A stretch of DNA of 64,000 nucleotides from Argyresthia goedartella (lineage: Eukaryota > Arthropoda > Insecta > Lepidoptera > Argyresthiidae). The stretch is taken from contig OX463829.1 of the NCBI GenBank assembly GCA_949825045.1, forward strand, positions 2,108,001 through 2,172,000, given 5' to 3'. Position 1 is the first letter of the stretch. Each line of letters opens with the position of its first letter. The notes under the pieces are model-generated. The model was given only the letters and a program-made list of their open reading frames with translations. It did no database searches and was not told the origin of the DNA. The position numbers and the translations under genes are program-made. This document shows positions 46,901-55,224 of this stretch, piece by piece.

Positions 46901-49900
46901 AAAAATTAAATTGGAACCCTGAATCAAAATACCTGGACCAAAATGACTGAATTTATATTCCCTGCGTTTTTTTTAACCTAGTTATGTACCTTGTTATGTT
47001 ACAAAAATCGAAACAGTAAAATCGGAGACATCGATTCGATGAGAAAAAATACTCCAATTGTTTATTTGATAATTATATATTTATATTTTCTTATCGTCTT
47101 CTTTAAATATTTATTTTCTTCGTTGGTTATTTATATTATTTTAAAATCCAGGTTGATCAGACCTCAGGTATTTTGATTTCGGGATTTAGATTTTTAGTAG
47201 CCGCCGCAAAAAGGTAACAAAACATCCTTTTACATCTGAAGTCAATGCAACATCCACCAAACGGATTATCTAATCTACAGCACCTTTCACATACATTTAA
47301 AAGTCTGGTATGGCTGCTGAATTGTTGATCGTAATGGAAATCTCAAGTCATGCGGACTGTGGCCATAGACAGCAGAATTCAACCTTCTTTGACCACAGAT
47401 CCAATCTCTTTCATGACAATGGCGCGAATAGTTTGGAAGTGTGAATGGCGGGAGATTACTGATTGTGCGCACTATTGCAGAATTTGCAGTGGTCAGCGCG
47501 CATTTGCTGACTCATTCGCCCTTTACCGCCCTTATTCAGCTTAGGTGGACGGTACTGGTTGCAGAAACAGCTAGGACCATCTATGGGGAAATTCCGTAGA
47601 ATTTTGGTTACCTTTTTGGTACTTGTGGATGATATCCCTAAAGGATCGTAAAACCATGTTCAGGAAAGCATGTGCAGAAGCTGTTACGACTTTCTTTCGT
47701 TTATTAGGTACATGTGTCTCAGTTCAATTGCATTGTAGTTCTAGTACTACAGTGCAATTGAATTGAGACAACTATAGAGTTGATTTTTTTAAGAAGTCCT
47801 GGGTAATACGGTATGATACTAATAGAACCAGATCGTAACAAATATCTGCATGTGTTAGATACTTAAATAAATTCAAAGCAGAAATAACCCATTTTTTGCT
47901 ATCCCTCCTTTTCGGGCATAATCCTGTCCACGCGGAAGGGTTGTCGCAAATGACAGGCGCGCGACGTAACTATAGACGACTAAACAACTTTTTTTGCAAA
48001 CCGTACGCACTACACACAACCGACTTTGAACCCAATAGTTATACAGCTGTAGGATTGATTTTTAAGTCATGGATTTTAGCAGATGTGGGTAGTAAAAGTG
48101 GTATTAGTGTGCAGATGTTATTTGATATTTTGTCAGTTCTTTTGGTAAACCCGCTATCAAAACGGTAAATGGTGTTTCCTAGTTACTTGCGTTTGATTTG
48201 GGGTTTAGTATATAGCGAGTGTATCTAACTTGTAACGGGATGTGTGGACTCAAAGGGGGGAGGCCTTTGCCCAGCAGAGGGACACTATCGCACAGGCTAC
48301 ATTAAAAAAAATATAACTTGGAGTATGAGGTCCGTGAACCTTTTTGATCTTTACAACGGAGATTAAAGGGTCACAGTTTTCTACTAAATAAACCGTTGTT
48401 GGATTTACGGTAAAGTTTTGGGACACGAATTTAAATAATCCTGATTCTATAATCAGAATTGGTTAAATTCCTTTTTTAAATGGACGACGACCTCTGTGGC
48501 GCTGCGGTTCTGGCTCTGCCTACCATGCGAGAGGTCCCGGGTTCGATCCCCGGCTGGGGGTAAGAAAAAAAATCCCCAGGTCTTAGATATTTATATGTGT
48601 GTGACGTCGCTGTTTCTGGTTCCCACGATACAGGATAAATGTCTATGTTTGTTTTTATATGTTCATATCACATTGGAATTTTTGTGTAGGATGAGAATAG
48701 GAATCATGAATGGAATTTATTACTTTAATTTTTTCGCCGAAGAGAGTATAAAAATCGCGGGTTTAAACTGCCGGTTGAGTGTTTGGCGCCAAAACGGGCC
48801 TACACAACGGAAGTGACGTAATAGCTGTTGTCAGTAAGGGACAGAGCTTTGCGTCAATCTCTTTCTCCTTTTTTCGCATAGAAAAGGAAAGATAGCATAG
48901 CTCTGTACCTTACTGAAAACAGCTATTACGTCACTTCCTCTGTTGGGGTGTTTTAAAACAAGTGCTGTATGACGTTACTCTACATTCGTATTTTATTTGA
49001 AAAACAATACGGTCATTCAGCCCGCGAGACGATTTTTATGTGGGATCAGATGACCATGAATTCCATAATAGAATAAAAGCTTGCAAATATTTTTGCCTTG
49101 CCTTTTATAGTAATAGTTCTCAAAATGATTAAATGTGTGTGATTAAATATCATGACCTGATCTTCTCTATTAGAACAGAGGGCCGCTTAACTCATGAGTA
49201 ACATAATATTTTAAAAGAAATACTGAATTAACTCTTGTGGGCAATTGTTCAGACGTAGGAGTCTGGAGTATAGCATAGAGAATAATAATATGATAATTTT
49301 GAATACATTTGTTTTTCTCATTAGACTGGCCCACAAGTGATATTTATTTACTGAAACTATTACATGTCACACATGATAAAAGCAATTAAGAATTATGGCA
49401 CAATGCTACATCAAAGCAACATAGTTAATACAAATTATACCAATTATATTAACTAATTACACAGACACTCGCACTAGTGAGCCTGAGGTATCTCATAAAG
49501 TAGCTTCATTATTTTGATCCTGATACCTTTAAAAGGTATCGTGATTGTTATTGTGACTGCTAATTCACTTATATATGATATGATAGATGTTGCAGTATAA
49601 AATCAGATGTCCTATTAGGTAACTCTGACATCTAGCAATTTCAATCACAATTGAATTTATATATTATTTACTCTAATATATTATATACATGCATAGTTAT
49701 TATATATTTATTTTTGTTATTTGTGTTTGTTTCAGATGTCTATGTAGTAAAATCCTATAAAGAAAATTCACAAAGTATTATTTCCATGAAAGTAATCTGT
49801 TGATTCCTCGGCTTGTCTGATCCATGTCAAGCCTTACACCTGACACTGGCAGAATTGAAATAGAATTTAACATTTCGAGAGATACAGAGTCAAATTATGA

Positions 49901-50039
49901 CAGAGGTTGCAGTCTACTGAACAAATGATATTTTGCTCTTACTGTAACATGTATCTTACAAATACATACCTCTAAGCTGAGAGAACTGGCTTTTCAGACC
50001 TGAAGACAGCAAGCTTAGCCCTCTTCTTACAAGATTCAT
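28825..50039 (-). CDS. mRpS12: Mitochondrial ribosomal protein S12 (technical knockout), four coding exons
   Basis: The nuclear gene for the small-subunit protein of the mitochondrial ribosome that helps decoding at the A site; in Drosophila it is tko. Coding exons, minus strand: 49970-50039, 36318-36478, 30474-30637, 28825-28906. All junctions are GT-AG and phase-consistent, and give 158 residues (476 nt would break the frame; the sum is 477). Residues 1-23 ([14 protein letters not shown]...) are an Arg/Ser/Leu mitochondrial presequence, followed by a Pro/Ala-rich stretch. [37 protein letters not shown] and [20 protein letters not shown] match the conserved S12 core, including the universal PNSA loop. 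Introns are 13,491, 5,680 and 1,567 bp, filled with transposons. A likely 5' UTR exon ends at 50123. The protein looks intact and functional. Confidence 0.93.
29042..29304. repeat. 263-bp foldback element with ~80-bp inverted arms
   Basis: gggcccaattccggtacaca on the left pairs with tgtgtaccggaattggggcc on the right. Inner arm segments (ggtcaactttagatatccaa against ttggatatctaaagttgacc) also match. It lies inside the SINE. Confidence 0.8.
29305..29414. repeat. Second small foldback in the same SINE
   Basis: gggggttacc near the left end and ggtaaccccc near the right end are inverted copies; the arms are shorter than in the neighbour. Confidence 0.5.
29745..29800 (-). repeat. Shared hairpin-core fragment, inverted
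   Basis: ggtgaaggataaag and cgtgttaggttgaacatgt match, inverted, the core of 6413-6742. Confidence 0.55.
29880..30015. repeat. Minisatellite, ~58-bp unit, about 2.4 copies
   Basis: Unit landmarks aattcagtaat, ttgtcaga, aaaaccagtatttc and tttgtcgcgc appear twice in order, then a partial third. Inverse scraps (actgaattgcgcgac) lie at 29615-29675. Confidence 0.7.
30283..30389. repeat. MITE with TTACCACAAA ends, second copy
   Basis: Inverted relative to 7736-7836, sharing ctgttcaacacttgtttaaa and ending attttttgtagtaa. Confidence 0.6.
30474..30637 (-). CDS. mRpS12: mRpS12 coding exon 3
   Basis: The acceptor GCAATTCCAG precedes 30637; the donor is GGCAG|GTAAAT after 30474. It encodes the S12 core [20 protein letters not shown] through HNIVLVRVG, ending with two bases of an Arg codon. 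Confidence 0.95.
30860..30882. repeat. Poly(G) run of 23
   Basis: Uninterrupted G homopolymer inside mRpS12 intron 3, flanked by gtgacaa and cgacaagg. Confidence 0.85.
30935..31439 (+). repeat. BEL/Pao 5' LTR
   Basis: 505 bp, TG...CA ends. By eye it differs from the 3' LTR at one site (catcgagtgcc here, catcgggtgcc there). Confidence 0.95.
31443..31460 (+). promoter_or_regulatory. BEL/Pao primer-binding site
   Basis: TGGTAGCAAGAGCGTGGT starts 4 bases after the 5' LTR. TGGTAGCA is the complement of a tRNA 3' end ...TGCTACCA, as in initiator Met tRNA; the rest matches only partly, so the tRNA identity is tentative. Confidence 0.5.
32039..33754 (+). CDS. BEL/Pao Gag, 571 aa
   Basis: Structural capsid/nucleocapsid polyprotein of the retrotransposon. 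The frame is intact from ATG to TAG. The N-terminal third is helical and charged; residues about 115-210 carry the Gag segment around [15 protein letters not shown] and [20 protein letters not shown] typical of BEL/Pao elements. Near 337-400 are cysteine-rich motifs, [17 protein letters not shown] and [13 protein letters not shown] then [13 protein letters not shown], the expected zinc knuckles. The C-terminal part is a Gln/Gly/Arg-rich low-complexity region with repeated QGRTQG. It ends at TAG, 33752-33754, with pol open in the same frame directly after. Confidence 0.9.
   Translation: MSLSEIQKGVSKELRWFSSAHGLIDRLDRHDVVLERSMDVKERYNRVLELSAQAEAVDGCAPDRLSRLLGDVDQCMEMAAAITQRAADIRRQRESSHGGDIGAPLPHQGSGTRLPVITMPTFDGVSGEWMSFINLFDSLVHMRSDITKSVKMAQLVAALRGEPRELVAHLTVTEGNYETARQLLVRRYHNKRRLADAQLNRLFSIPVVNKVGAIQTEVLNPLLSVTKALENLGLPVGEWSYLLLYIVLSRLPADVQTRFEQSHGRSAEDLPAFSDLVGFLEEEARRAENLGLTVTHPSEPQRAAGSAVSRGSPTRKDRTNRQSYGTVSALTPHSETCPCCRQIGHAVADCNKFGELRVEGRRRMAKQRSWCFLCLGPHMARDCTRTKLCGYCGGAHNNLLCMNRSGQQPPQGRTQGDTAWGPENSFATRSATQGPMSPRAQGGTRVQGRTQGHHMGGPEFSVATQHPTQRHIGCVEQAVTGGWHGTTSSYAGAVRTPPQLSPRSSPRPRRSHVMSPPLMERPRLNSRPQPFGGRRRVAMEPARGPFVQWDPLAYSCLPDRLQAQWGPGGPR
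33755..35191 (+). pseudogene. BEL/Pao Pol with RT and part of integrase deleted
   Basis: The frame is open immediately after the Gag stop and in phase with it; there is no early ATG. Order: aspartic protease with LDSGAQG, a jump at about codon 60 of the stretch beginning 33797 straight to RNase-H-like [10 protein letters not shown] and WTDSQI, then a second jump near codon 200 into the integrase core with RSDNGTNY and HWGGIFEA, then the integrase C-terminus to a normal stop. The catalytic YxDD region of reverse transcriptase, the integrase zinc finger and its first Asp are absent. Both deletions keep the frame. Expected full-length BEL/Pao Pol is well over twice this size. It cannot replicate alone. 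Confidence 0.88.
35224..35728 (+). repeat. BEL/Pao 3' LTR
   Basis: 505 bp, preceded by a short G-rich stretch ccgggcgggtga that may serve as the polypurine tract. Followed by the target duplicate gatgt. Confidence 0.95.
35805..35905 (-). repeat. Shared hairpin core, inverted copy
   Basis: ggacaaaatgctgcggtagc, gcgaagcgaagcccccttta and cgtgttaggttgaacatgt match the core in 6413-6742, 19981-20314 and 24235-24335, with unrelated flanks. Confidence 0.7.
36141..36205. repeat. Paralogue of the BEL target site
   Basis: gggctattttaagaaaaaca through ggtaatggatgtcttattat matches the two flanks of the BEL element (30887-30934 joined to 35734 on). This is a natural uninterrupted version of the target. 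Confidence 0.75.
36318..36478 (-). CDS. mRpS12: mRpS12 coding exon 2
   Basis: The donor CCAAG|GTAAGG follows 36318. Encodes the Pro/Ala-rich [14 protein letters not shown] stretch, then [20 protein letters not shown] and [10 protein letters not shown]. The acceptor is CTCCAG|CTCCAG|CG: use of the first AG starts the exon at 36478, use of the second at 36472, and both keep frame with exon 1. Confidence 0.92.
36479..37611. other. Intron 2 of mRpS12, unassigned part
   Basis: AT-rich intronic DNA with no recognisable element until the repeats at 37612. Confidence 0.4.
37612..37832. repeat. Direct repeat pair, ~45 bp
   Basis: aataaaacaaatatttaagg then gggctcccatacaacaaac occurs at 37617-37661 and again at 37791-37832, same orientation, about 125 bp apart. 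Confidence 0.65.
37845..40440 (+). mobile_element. Jockey/CR1-type LINE, 5' truncated
   Basis: A non-LTR retrotransposon in mRpS12 intron 2, antisense to the gene. It keeps the end of the endonuclease region, the whole RT and a 3' UTR ending in (TAAA)n near 40420-40435. The 5' end is truncated just after the direct repeats. Confidence 0.88.
37852..40142 (+). pseudogene. LINE ORF2 remnant: endonuclease end plus reverse transcriptase
   Basis: The first 80 codons (ILDLVYTNF) are the endonuclease tail, ended by a TGA at about 38092. The frame then resumes in another phase from 38110: linker, RT fingers ([24 protein letters not shown]), palm ([27 protein letters not shown]), and the catalytic motif reading YADE instead of YADD (about 39290). 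A frameshift near 39625 moves the C-terminal part ([12 protein letters not shown]) to the third frame, ending at 40142. Two breaks and the altered active site make it inactive. Confidence 0.85.
40486..41294. other. Intron 2 of mRpS12, short repeat scraps
   Basis: Includes a fragment resembling the left part of the 330-bp repeat (40434-40485) and the 21226-type fragment near 40570-40620. Otherwise nothing seen. Confidence 0.4.
41295..41528 (-). repeat. SINE family S2
   Basis: Minus-strand head GACGACCCGAATAGCCGAGT, B box GGGTTCGAGTCCC, and body to a (taa)n tail. Closely matches 27107-27355. Confidence 0.82.
41529..42149. other. Intron 2 of mRpS12, nothing recognised
   Basis: No supported gene or repeat. 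Confidence 0.35.
42319..42420. repeat. Perfect 51-bp tandem duplication
   Basis: Units 42319-42369 and 42370-42420 are the same by eye (ttagtttagacactgttcac ... ctttttaacgt). Confidence 0.9.
42597..43365 (+). pseudogene. Tc1-family transposase remnant
   Basis: Starts [19 protein letters not shown], the helix-turn-helix end, and is then broken by stops. The later part keeps FSGETKVNM and [18 protein letters not shown], typical of the DD34E Tc1 catalytic domain, and DWPD then NPIENLW near the end after a stop. Large parts of the middle are missing or frameshifted. Confidence 0.8.
43378..43638 (-). repeat. SINE family S2 nested in the Tc1 element
   Basis: Same family as 27107-27355, with a (taa)n tail at 43378 and the head GACGACCCGAATGGCCGAGT at 43638. 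It interrupts the Tc1 transposase 3' end. Confidence 0.82.
44108..44651. other. Intron 2 of mRpS12, nothing recognised
   Basis: No supported feature. Confidence 0.35.
44652..44810 (-). repeat. SINE family S1, truncated head
   Basis: ggcacatacattgcttctgg, actaggataccctgtgtcg and aacatccaagacctgg are intact; the B box is lost. Confidence 0.7.
44811..45275. other. Intron 2 of mRpS12, nothing recognised
   Basis: A short GC-rich palindromic piece (gcggctc...gagccgc) is at about 45105-45130. No gene. Confidence 0.3.
45276..45370 (-). mobile_element. LINE 3' tail fragment
   Basis: Minus-strand 'aaatctctttttagagataa' then gcctttgc and a tail, related to 2278-2372 and 7095-7195. Confidence 0.5.
45371..47700. 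other. Intron 2 of mRpS12, unassigned
   Basis: 2.3 kb without a convincing gene. About 45440-45475 resembles the left end of the GGGTTCCGT repeat. Confidence 0.35.
47715..47770. repeat. 56-nt hairpin
   Basis: tgtctcagttcaattgcatt pairs with agtgcaattgaattgagaca around a gtagttctagtactac centre. Confidence 0.65.
47771..48249. other. Intron 2 of mRpS12, nothing firm
   Basis: Only the short motif gcggaagggttgtcgcaaat shared with 12051-12080. Confidence 0.3.
48250..48310 (+). mobile_element. RTE-type LINE 3' tail
   Basis: ggggggaggcctttgcccag followed by cagagggacac and an A-rich end is the usual 3' end of RTE LINEs. Confidence 0.65.
48480..48650 (+). repeat. SINE family S1, plus orientation
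   Basis: GACGACCTCTGTGGCGCTGC head with A-box-like start, B box GGTTCGATCCC, A-rich linker, then gtgtgacgtcgctgtttctg and cacgatacagg. Confidence 0.8.
48804..48945. repeat. 142-bp foldback with ~50-bp arms
   Basis: acaacggaagtgacgtaata pairs with tattacgtcacttcctctgt, and gtaagggacagagct with agctctgtaccttac further in. Confidence 0.75.
48946..49969. other. Intron 2 of mRpS12, nothing recognised
   Basis: AT-rich. A short palindrome, gatacctttaaaaggtatc, is at about 49519-49537. Confidence 0.35.
49970..50039 (-). CDS. mRpS12: mRpS12 coding exon 1 (start codon, presequence)
   Basis: The acceptor TGCCTATTACAG is directly followed by ATG at 50039; the donor is TTAGAG|GTATGT after 49970. Encodes [20 protein letters not shown] and QLR, a mitochondrial presequence, ending in phase 1 as exon 2 requires. 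Confidence 0.87.
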
Positions 50040-50122
50040 CTGTAATAGGCACAAGAAACTTTTAACCTCTGGTGCTAAAAATGTGTAGTGCTATAAAACT
50101 CTTTCACAAATTCTCCTCTTAC

Positions 50123-50270
50123 CTTTTCAATAAATTTTCCTTTTAAACGCCAATGATGTGGCTAGGAGTAGCTAGCTAAGATATAAAATAATTTAGGAAT
50201 GAATAACCAAATAAAAACATAACCTCAATGCGATTTTGATTTTCAGTTTGGCACTTGACGTTTTAGCTTT
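50123..50270 (-). other. mRpS12: Likely mRpS12 5' UTR exon and promoter side
   Basis: On the minus strand a donor, GAAAAG|GTAAGA, ends at 50123, 83 bp before the acceptor of coding exon 1. The upstream end near 50270 is a guess from loss of AT-rich UTR character. Confidence 0.5.
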
Positions 50271-51066
50271 TTATGCAACTGTTGCCAGTACAAAATAATG
50301 TATGCCTTTACAAGAAAAACTACAGATGGCGCTGTATTTTAACTTTGCTAAAATCCCGCTACTCGACATAAGATGGCAGTAGTAAAGAATGAATCATTTA
50401 TTTTAAAACCACAGATACTACAATAATATTATGAAGCAGAAAGTAAGAACCTTTGTGTGTATTTTTTTTATTTCAGAGAGACTGAGTTATATCATTTAAT
50501 ATTATGGTGGATGTTTCAATGTGTGTGACTTCGTGGTTTCTGGTCCCACAACCCAGACCAGACAGAAGCCTATAATCCATGTCTGTTTATAAATGAAATG
50601 TACAATGTACCTATGTAACTCATCCTAAAACACAGGCGAAAACCTACCTTAGGGAGTTAATGTTAATATACCACTGTTAGTAGGTACTGTAAAATTCTCC
50701 TAAATATCCGAAACTATATTCCATTATGTTATTACAATGTTATGTTCATCCACTACATTCGTGGACACTAATGAAGATCTATCTGTCTTCCTCAGCTGCC
50801 TGCAGCCATGAAAAGACTAGGTTTGCATAATAGCAAATTATGGAGACCTTTAATTAAGCTCAAACATGTTCTAGTGTAATTCCTCGTTAATGATAATTAA
50901 ATACTTTTATTATTATTATTATTATTATTATATTTGAAGACTAGCCGATGACCTAAGCTCAACTGGAGTGGCGTCTTCGTTTCGCTTCGGCCTTAACTCC
51001 TCATATAAAAACCGATCGCCGTATTTGGGAATGAAATAAATCATATCAACTTTTATTGCAGTGAAT

Positions 51067-51072
51067 TTTATT
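51067..51072 (-). terminator. Poly(A) signal, lectin-like copy A
   Basis: AATAAA on the minus strand about 280 bp after the stop codon; the matching site in copy B is at 54941-54946. Confidence 0.5.
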
Positions 51073-51352
51073 GAATGAAATAAACATATGATACATTAAT
51101 AAAGGTAGACGTATCAAATGCAAGTACAATACAAAGCGATTAATTTAGTTATTTATCTAGGTCACATAGCTGAAACAAAGCTTTTCAGCCCTCTAATGGG
51201 TAGAAGGAAATATCTATATTTCCACCAAATTTTTAACCTTGACATTGTAATAAAGTCGAAAAGCAATGAAAAGTTCTGCTTGCTTCGGACAGGAAAAGTT
51301 AATCAGGTAACCCTTCTTTCGTCCACCTTCATAGGTCTTTTGCAGTCGTCAT

Positions 51353-51660
51353 TCAAAATGTATGCACTCTGCATATGTACACGAGCGGCAGATGGCACCA
51401 CCAGTGCCTCAGTCCGGGGTTCAGAGCATCCACTCCTGCGCAATGAGGGGCCTTCGGGTCGGGGCTGCAGTAAGAACAGTGTACGGATGAACCGAAAAAC
51501 CGGTGGGACTCGCAGACGATCGTACAATCTACTTTTTAAATAATTTCGTAAAATAACCAAAAGAGGCTATAAGGCTATTAATATGCAAATTGATCTACAT
51601 ACCTTCTGCCTCCGTTGTAACCAGCCCACGAATTGAATTCAGTACGGTTGATGAGATCGA
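51353..51660 (-). CDS. C-type-lectin-like 3' exons, copy A (partial)
   Basis: Two minus-strand exons, 51603-51660 (acceptor TTTTTTGCAG, donor GAAG|GTATGT) and 51353-51464 (acceptor TTCTTACTGCAG), joined in phase 2. The joined frame reads INRTEFNSWAGYNGG, then APHCAGVDALNPG, WWCHLPLVYICRVHTF and TGA. W-A-G, H-C, then C-x7-C with YIC is the end of a C-type lectin domain, which in insects often serves pathogen or sugar recognition outside the cell. The alternative frame of the last exon does not join in phase. No signal peptide or first half of the domain was found in copy A, so it may be a 3' fragment. Confidence 0.65.
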
Positions 51661-52407
51661 CTGCAAAAAATATAATAAAAGCTATATATATATAAACTTT
51701 GCATCCAAGTCTCTCTTGCCAATTTTCGTTAACCCAGAACAAATAAGATAACTCTCTAATGCCCACGCCCCACAGTTGAATCGATTATCGATAACTGTCA
51801 CTCAACATAACAAAGGGGTTGTTTTTAGTCCGTATACCACACGAGCTGATGAGTCTGACTCCTGAGCATGAGTAATTCCATTTTTTCCCCTCCAACAAAA
51901 AAAAAAACTCTAATACTGAGTTACAGAAAAGATTTTTTAATTTTAAAGCTCTGAAAAACGCAAATGGGCGCAACGTCAATGCTAAGAAATAAGAACCATG
52001 TTTTATAATAATAATAAAGTATTTTCCAGAAACATCAAATACAAGTATTATTATGATAGATAGATAAATTTATTTACGAATCCAGCACAATTGCAATTAT
52101 ACAACAAATGAAACACGTGAGTAAGGTAAGTGTACTGCCTCCCCAAATAGGCTCCAACTCAGCGTAATGCTGCAGCATGACAAGCGTGGCACAACCCTGT
52201 TATTCTGTTGGTATCTGCAGAGGTGAGAGTGCGCAATCAAGACTAAATAGTATATTAAAGAATATATATGTTAATAACAGCAATAAAAATACATGCTATA
52301 TATGACTAAATATAAAATATTATACATATAAATAAAGTTATATCAAATCTAGTGCACATAATATATAATGTGAAACAGTAAAATTAAATGTACCACGCAT
52401 ACCATAC

Positions 52408-52745
52408 ATACAGAGCTCCGTGGTCTACTGGGTTTTACGCTTGCTTATCACACAGGATATGCAGGTTCGATTCCTGGCCATGTACCAATGAGATCATTAA
52501 TAAATTTATCTTAAGAACATTATCGGGCGTTAGTGTTTCGGATTACACGTTAAGCTGTAGGTCCCGGCTACTATTGCTTCGTGGTAGAGTCGTCACACCC
52601 CTCCACCAACCCGCACTGAGCCAGCGTGGTGGAGGTTGGCTTAATCTTACTCGTATCCCGGGTAAAGACCTGTGCCCCTCGGTGGGGACATTAATGGGCT
52701 ACATTTACATACACATACCATACCAACCCTACCTTCTTTAAAACG
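52408..52745 (+). repeat. tRNA-headed SINE-like repeat, family S3 (copy A)
   Basis: Head agagctccgtggtctactgg with B box GGTTCGATTCC, then a conserved body including cgggcgttagtgtttcgg and cctgtgcccctcggtgggga. The same element is at 59890-60225. Confidence 0.7.
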
Positions 52746-53159
52746 TTAGTATCGGCCTGCCTGCCAGGTATATTATTTAAATAAACTTTGTACTGCTTGC
52801 CGGAGAAAAGAACAATAATAAGATATCACATTATCATTCGTCATGATTAATTATCATGATTTCAGCCGGAAGACTTACTCTATTGATCAAAGACAGATAA
52901 CAAAAAGCAGTAATAAGGGTGCGCTCCCACCCAAGACGCGCATTGTGAGACGTGCCTCCTTTTATTTATATTATAACATTTCCATATTTAAATGATTAAA
53001 ACTAGCTATAATTTTATAAATAGGAAAATAAAATATCACCAAAAAACTAAAGTTAATTTCGCGGGGCTTTACAATTTAAAGATCGTTGCTGTAACTTGCT
53101 GTAACAAATTTTGACCAATAAAGTACCTATGACAAATGAGTGAAATGGAATAGAATGAA

Positions 53160-53290
53160 ATAATTTATTTTGCCTTATTAGACATATAAACAAAACATAC
53201 AGGGATACACAAAAACAGTCAAAAAAGGAACGGTCTCAGCATATGCTGTGAGTAGCATAAGTGTGATCTCACAGCGCTGGTTTTAATTTA
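53160..53290. mobile_element. LINE 3' tail, copy A
   Basis: ggtctcagcatatgctgtga and ctcacagcgctggtttt resemble the 3' UTR of the LINE at 3937-5174. Confidence 0.5.
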
Positions 53291-53459
53291 TGTACATATA
53301 AATTTATGTGCATATGAATATACTAATATGGTACTCATGTTAATAAGATAGAAAACACATAAGTTATAGTTATAATATAAGATAATAAATATGCAAGTAG
53401 AAATACACCTTTACAAGTAAAAGCAATTTTTTATTCAGGACAAACATAATTTAATTTAT

Positions 53460-54000
53460 CTACACACGTATCATAATAGTAGTTTATGTGACTGCTGCAT
53501 AATGCCTAATTATATACAGTTACATACACTAGTTTATCTACACACATATCATAAGCTCTCTTTGATGTGTTCAGGAACCGCATGTTTGACCGGCATTGTG
53601 GTTCTGCAATTGTTTAGCTTGTTCTTTAGTACCAACTTCACGCAGACGGGCGTCGGCGTTCGAAATTTGAACGTCAGTACTAACTTCACAGAAAAACTAG
53701 GGACGGCACGCGGGTGGGCGTCGGCGTTCGAAATTTGAATGTCATTATATGTAGAAAAACTACACATAATGACCATTATGTGTAGTTTTCCAGATACGAA
53801 ACGAGTTTTTACCAAGTAGTTTAACATAATGCTGATCGTAAAGTGCGGTTTTTGAACGCAGTAAAGAGGGTTTATGATACGTGCGTAGATAAACTAGTGT
53901 ATGTAACTGTCCACAATTAGGCATTAAAACTCTCGAGTGTTAACCCACTCTCGAGTTTTAATGCCCTCCATTATACAGCAGTCACATAAACTACTATTAT
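53460..54000. mobile_element. 541-bp inverted-repeat DNA element
   Basis: Present in copy A and absent from the same place in B (61027/61028). TTAT is duplicated at its ends (53456-53459 and 53997-54000). The outer inverted repeat, ATAATAGTAGTTTATGTGAC, starts at 53473 and ends at 54000; a second shared inner part (tagtttatctacacac) extends it to about 80 bp. Inside are twice-repeated gggcgtcggcgttcgaaatt and a 16-bp-arm hairpin, aaaactacacataatg, at 53756. No coding capacity. Related older copy: 9591-10020. Confidence 0.85.
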
Positions 54001-54940
54001 GGGAAGTCCTCAGTAAAAAAAGGATTTGTTTATGAACAACAAGATTACTATATTATGAACAACAAGATTACTTATAAGATTACTACCTACATTATAATTC
54101 GACTAGAATTATAATGTAGACGTATTCAAACTATAGCATGCTAGGTATTGCGAAACCCTTCATATAAGCCCACCATCAGATTTCTGTAAATTTAATAAAT
54201 GTATTCTGAAATGTTTTTCAAAGGTGGTTTTAGTATTGAAATTCCTAACAGGGGTTTATATATTATTCCAGCATTTCGAGGCCATATATTATGAAGCAGA
54301 AAGTTAACTGTAAGTACCTTTGTATAGATACAGTTTGTAAATTCAGAGATACTTTTTAAGTTATATCATGTAATATTATGGTGGATTTTTCAATGTGTGT
54401 GACTTTCTGGTTCCCACAACACAGAGTACCTATCCTAATGTGGGGCCATACAGAAGCCTATAATCCATGTGTCTGTTTATAAATGCAGTGTACAATGTAC
54501 CTATGTAACTCATCCTAAAACACAAGCGAAACCCTACCTTAGGGAGTTAATGTTACTCTACCACTGTTAGTAGGTACTGTAAAATTCCATTCCATTGAGT
54601 TATTACAATGCTATGTTCATTCACTAAAATCGTGGACACTAATGAAGATTTATCTGTCTTTTCCTCAGCTGCCTGTCCATGCAGCCATAAAAAGACGTTA
54701 GGTTTCCATTATAGCAAATTATGGAAACCTTTAATTAAGCTCAAACCTGTTCTAGTGTAATACCTCGTTATGATAAATAAATAAATGTATTATTATTATT
54801 ATTATATATGAAGACTAGCCGACGACCTAAGCTCAACTGGAGTGGCGCCTTCATTTCGCTTCAGCCTTAACTCCTCATATAAAAACCGATCGCCGTATTT
54901 GGGAATGACATAAATCATATCAACTTTTATTGCAGTGAAT

Positions 54941-54946
54941 TTTATT
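54941..54946 (-). terminator. Poly(A) signal, lectin-like copy B
   Basis: AATAAA on the minus strand, conserved with 51067-51072. Confidence 0.5.
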
Positions 54947-55224
54947 GAATGAAATAAAAATATGATACATTAATAAAGGTAGACGTATCAAATGCAAGTA
55001 CAATACAAAGCGATTAAATTAGTTATTTATCTAGGTCACTTAGTTGACACAATGCTTTTCAGCCCTCTAATGGGTGGAAGGAAATATCTATATTTCTACC
55101 AAATTTTTAACCTTGACATTGTATTAAGTCGAAAAGCAATGAAAAGTTCTGCCTGCGCGAACAGGAAAGGTTAATCAGTAAACCGTTCATGCGTCCATCT
55201 TTATAGGTCTTATGCAGTCGTCAT

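Larger units (their letters stand above)
50426..54285. repeat. Tandem duplication, copy A
   Basis: From atattatgaagcagaaag at 50426 to the junction near 54285, copy A aligns in order with copy B, about 90% identical where compared by eye. It carries lectin-like exons, an S3 SINE and LINE tails, plus a 541-bp insertion (53460-54000) absent from B. Confidence 0.85.

Noticed and set aside
47350..47544. Short open frame of 64 codons as a possible gene
   Set aside because: No start context, splice signals or family motif; it lies inside the mRpS12 intron.
51303..51560. Alternative minus-strand frame through the lectin-like last exon (ending VDERRVT)
   Set aside because: It does not join the upstream exon in phase, and its stop differs between copies, whereas the lectin frame keeps the same stop.
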